DNA of 64,000 nucleotides from CALMFG01 sp963666035. GTDB taxonomy: Bacteria; Bacillota; Clostridia; Christensenellales; CALMFG01. Shown here one piece after another: positions 62,657 to 64,000 of the stretch. The stretch spans positions 310,001 to 374,000 of the forward strand of contig CAXXJI010000003.1 of the NCBI GenBank assembly GCA_963666035.2. The letters run 5' to 3'. Position numbers and translations under genes: made by a program. The first letter of the stretch is position 1, and each line of letters opens with the position of its first letter. A model generated the notes under the pieces. It searched no databases. It was not told where the DNA came from and was given only the letters and a program-made list of their open reading frames with translations.

Positions 62657-63283
62657 ATGGATCGTAAAACGGCCCACGCCAATCTGTTTATCACATTTCA
62701 CCTGCTTATCCTGTTTTTGATCACATTTTTAACTGCATGGACGACGCAGACCCAAAAGAACCCTTGGATGGCATTCGTTTATTATTTGGGCTTGGTGGCC
62801 TTACCGGTTTTTTTGTATGTCTGGCTTTATGAGAAGAAAAACCCTTGGAAGGAGCTGGGGTTTGCGCGCCAGCCGCTTTTGGGTATGGCCGCAGGTCTGG
62901 TGATTGGCGGTGTTGTGCTGGGGGTTTTCCTGATTATTGACCTTTTTTCGAAGCCATATCTCCCGGGGACGGCACCGATATCGCTATTGATAATTTTGGG
63001 TACGGTGGCCACTGGATTCGCCGAAGAAGTGTTGTTCCGCGGATTTGTACTGCCTCGGATGATGGCACAGATGACATTTATCAAAGCCAATATCTTTTCC
63101 TCGGGGCTGTTTGCCGTACTGCATGCGGCGGTGTTGGTACAATTGGGTGCGGGGATGGTTCCAAAGCTTATCCTGCTGTTTGTCATCAGCTTGTGGTTGG
63201 GGTATCTGTTCAAGCGGACGCGTTCGATCTGGACTGTGATATGGGTACATATTTTGTATAATTTCGCTGTTTTGCTAACGTAG
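62657..63283 (+). CDS. CPBP family intramembrane metalloprotease
   Basis: A 208-residue membrane protein with about seven helices and the Abi/CPBP motifs: EE-x3-R in GFAEEVLFRGFVL, F-x3-H in SSGLFAVLHAA, and a last His in WVHILYNF. Members cleave prenylated or peptide substrates or protect from bacteriocins. It starts 5 nt after the GGDEF/HD-GYP gene, so both share a transcript. Confidence 0.9.
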   Translation: MDRKTAHANLFITFHLLILFLITFLTAWTTQTQKNPWMAFVYYLGLVALPVFLYVWLYEKKNPWKELGFARQPLLGMAAGLVIGGVVLGVFLIIDLFSKPYLPGTAPISLLIILGTVATGFAEEVLFRGFVLPRMMAQMTFIKANIFSSGLFAVLHAAVLVQLGAGMVPKLILLFVISLWLGYLFKRTRSIWTVIWVHILYNFAVLLT

Positions 63284-63345
63284 TTTAACCGATGTTTAAA
63301 TCGCGTTCTGATTGGCCATTATTGGCTTTTTTCTTTTTTTACCGA

Positions 63346-63351
63346 TATAAT
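63346..63351 (+). promoter_or_regulatory. -10 element of the last nitroreductase gene
   Basis: A perfect TATAAT, with TTGGCT 18 nt upstream as a weak -35 (63322-63327). Confidence 0.4.
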
Positions 63352-63377
63352 GGGTACAAAGGACAGGAGGTGTTTTT

Positions 63378-64000
63378 TTGAAAACAGTAAAAGAGGTCAT
63401 CGAAAGCCGCGTCAGCTTAAGACGGTTTAAGGATAAACCCATTGATGTTAAAACCAAAGAGGAATTATTCCGGCTGGCCATGCGGGCGCCGACTGCCGGC
63501 AACCAGATGCTATACAGCATGCTGGATATCACAGATACCCAGATGAAAGAGACCCTGGCGGTGCTGTGCGACCATCAACCCTTTATCGCAAAAGCGCCGA
63601 TGGTGGTCGTTTTTGTCGCTGATCAGCAGCGGTGGTTCGACTACTATGACCTGCGCGGCGTCAAAGATTTCTGTGAGGGGCAGGCGGAAATGACTTATGA
63701 AGCACCGCAGGAAAGTGATCTTTTTTTGGCGTGTGAGGACGCCATGTGCGCGGCACAGACCATGGTGATTGCGGCCGAGTCGATGGGGATCGGCTCTTGT
63801 TACATCGGAGATATTCTGGAAAATGATGCGAAGATCAGAGAACTCTTGAAGCTGCCGCCTTGGGGATTCCCCATCGCCATGCTGGTATTGGGCTATTATC
63901 CCGATGATTTTGTACGAAAGCACCAACCAAGGTTTGATCCTCAATATATTGTTTTTGAGAACACCTATCAGCGTTTGAATGAGGATCAGCTCAATGACAT
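63378..64000 (+). CDS. Nitroreductase family protein, 3' end outside the window
   Basis: The visible 207 residues form an FMN-dependent oxidoreductase of the nitroreductase fold: VIESRVSLRRFKDKPID at the start, then MRAPTAGNQMLYS, and later AAESMGIGSCYIGDI. TTG start 7 nt after AGGAGG. It differs from the nitroreductase at 17574 and looks closer to NfsA/NfrA-type. The C-terminus is cut by the window edge. Confidence 0.85.
   Translation, partial: MKTVKEVIESRVSLRRFKDKPIDVKTKEELFRLAMRAPTAGNQMLYSMLDITDTQMKETLAVLCDHQPFIAKAPMVVVFVADQQRWFDYYDLRGVKDFCEGQAEMTYEAPQESDLFLACEDAMCAAQTMVIAAESMGIGSCYIGDILENDAKIRELLKLPPWGFPIAMLVLGYYPDDFVRKHQPRFDPQYIVFENTYQRLNEDQLND

Overview
The window reads as a chromosomal segment of an anaerobic, low-to-mid GC Firmicute of the Clostridia type. 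The indicators are an electron-bifurcating [FeFe]-hydrogenase operon, glycine cleavage with split GcvPA/GcvPB behind a tandem glycine riboswitch, a clostridial HIT-S21 pair, DivIC, PlsY, an AgrB/AgrD peptide system, a GEMM-I c-di-GMP riboswitch and frequent TTG starts with strong Shine-Dalgarno sites. I see no phage, insertion sequence, plasmid or CRISPR array; almost everything is housekeeping, signalling or surface biology.

Layout. 1-5.1 kb: maturation genes for a selenium-dependent molybdenum hydroxylase (xdhC-like, selD, yqeB, DUF3343, EF2568-type cysteine desulfurase, yedF on the minus strand; yqeC divergent). 5.1-10.4 kb: MFS carrier, glycerol kinase, a secreted anchored protein and two small membrane proteins. 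10.5-13 kb: feoA-feoB-Cys-rich protein, with two copies of the inverted repeat GTTAGC-N4-GCTAAC. 13-17.5 kb: fructokinase, then a c-di-GMP riboswitch in front of a TPTPEP-repeat surface protein. 17.6-25.4 kb: nitroreductase, TspO-like protein, gnd, vWA lipoprotein, DUF6054 protein, and a LytTR regulator/GHKL kinase pair. 25.8-27.1 kb: tRNA-Glu, tRNA-Val and tRNA-Ala (minus), HIT protein, rpsU. 27.2-33.6 kb: AEC carrier and the hydrogenase operon hydC-ATPase-hndB-hydB-hydA behind a Rex-like site. 33.8-37.8 kb: divIC, plsY, DUF819, AraC/GyrI regulator, two small zinc-ribbon paralogues. 38.1-45.2 kb: corA, an RCK-C membrane protein and a complete arginine-to-spermidine route through carboxyspermidine (speA, speB, dehydrogenase, nspC). 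45.2-51.2 kb: HtrA protease, hypoxanthine-DNA glycosylase, membrane protein, GT2, DUF6056-like protein, GNAT. 51.3-58.1 kb: glycine riboswitch, gcvT-gcvH-gcvPA-gcvPB, ogt, ridA, Fe-S aldo/keto reductase. 58.2-64 kb: tyrosine phosphatase, a three-gene agr-like quorum-sensing operon (kinase-less sensor-like membrane protein, AgrB, AgrD), a GGDEF/HD-GYP protein, CPBP protease and a partial nitroreductase.

How parts connect. The c-di-GMP riboswitch (14.3 kb) and the HD-GYP phosphodiesterase next to agr (61-62.6 kb) suggest that quorum and c-di-GMP signals govern surface proteins. The LytTR/GHKL pair at 23.3-25.4 kb is the only candidate receiver in the window for the agr peptide, and LytTR-like direct repeats lie upstream of the agr operon. 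Redox (Rex-like) and iron (feo palindromes) control can be read directly in the promoters.

Sequence quality. At least eight apparent single-base frameshifts break otherwise good genes (surface protein, vWA lipoprotein, GHKL kinase twice, hydB three times, hydC once), mostly in short homopolymers. This pattern points to uncorrected assembly errors, and I annotate each broken gene as one locus with the shift positions stated.
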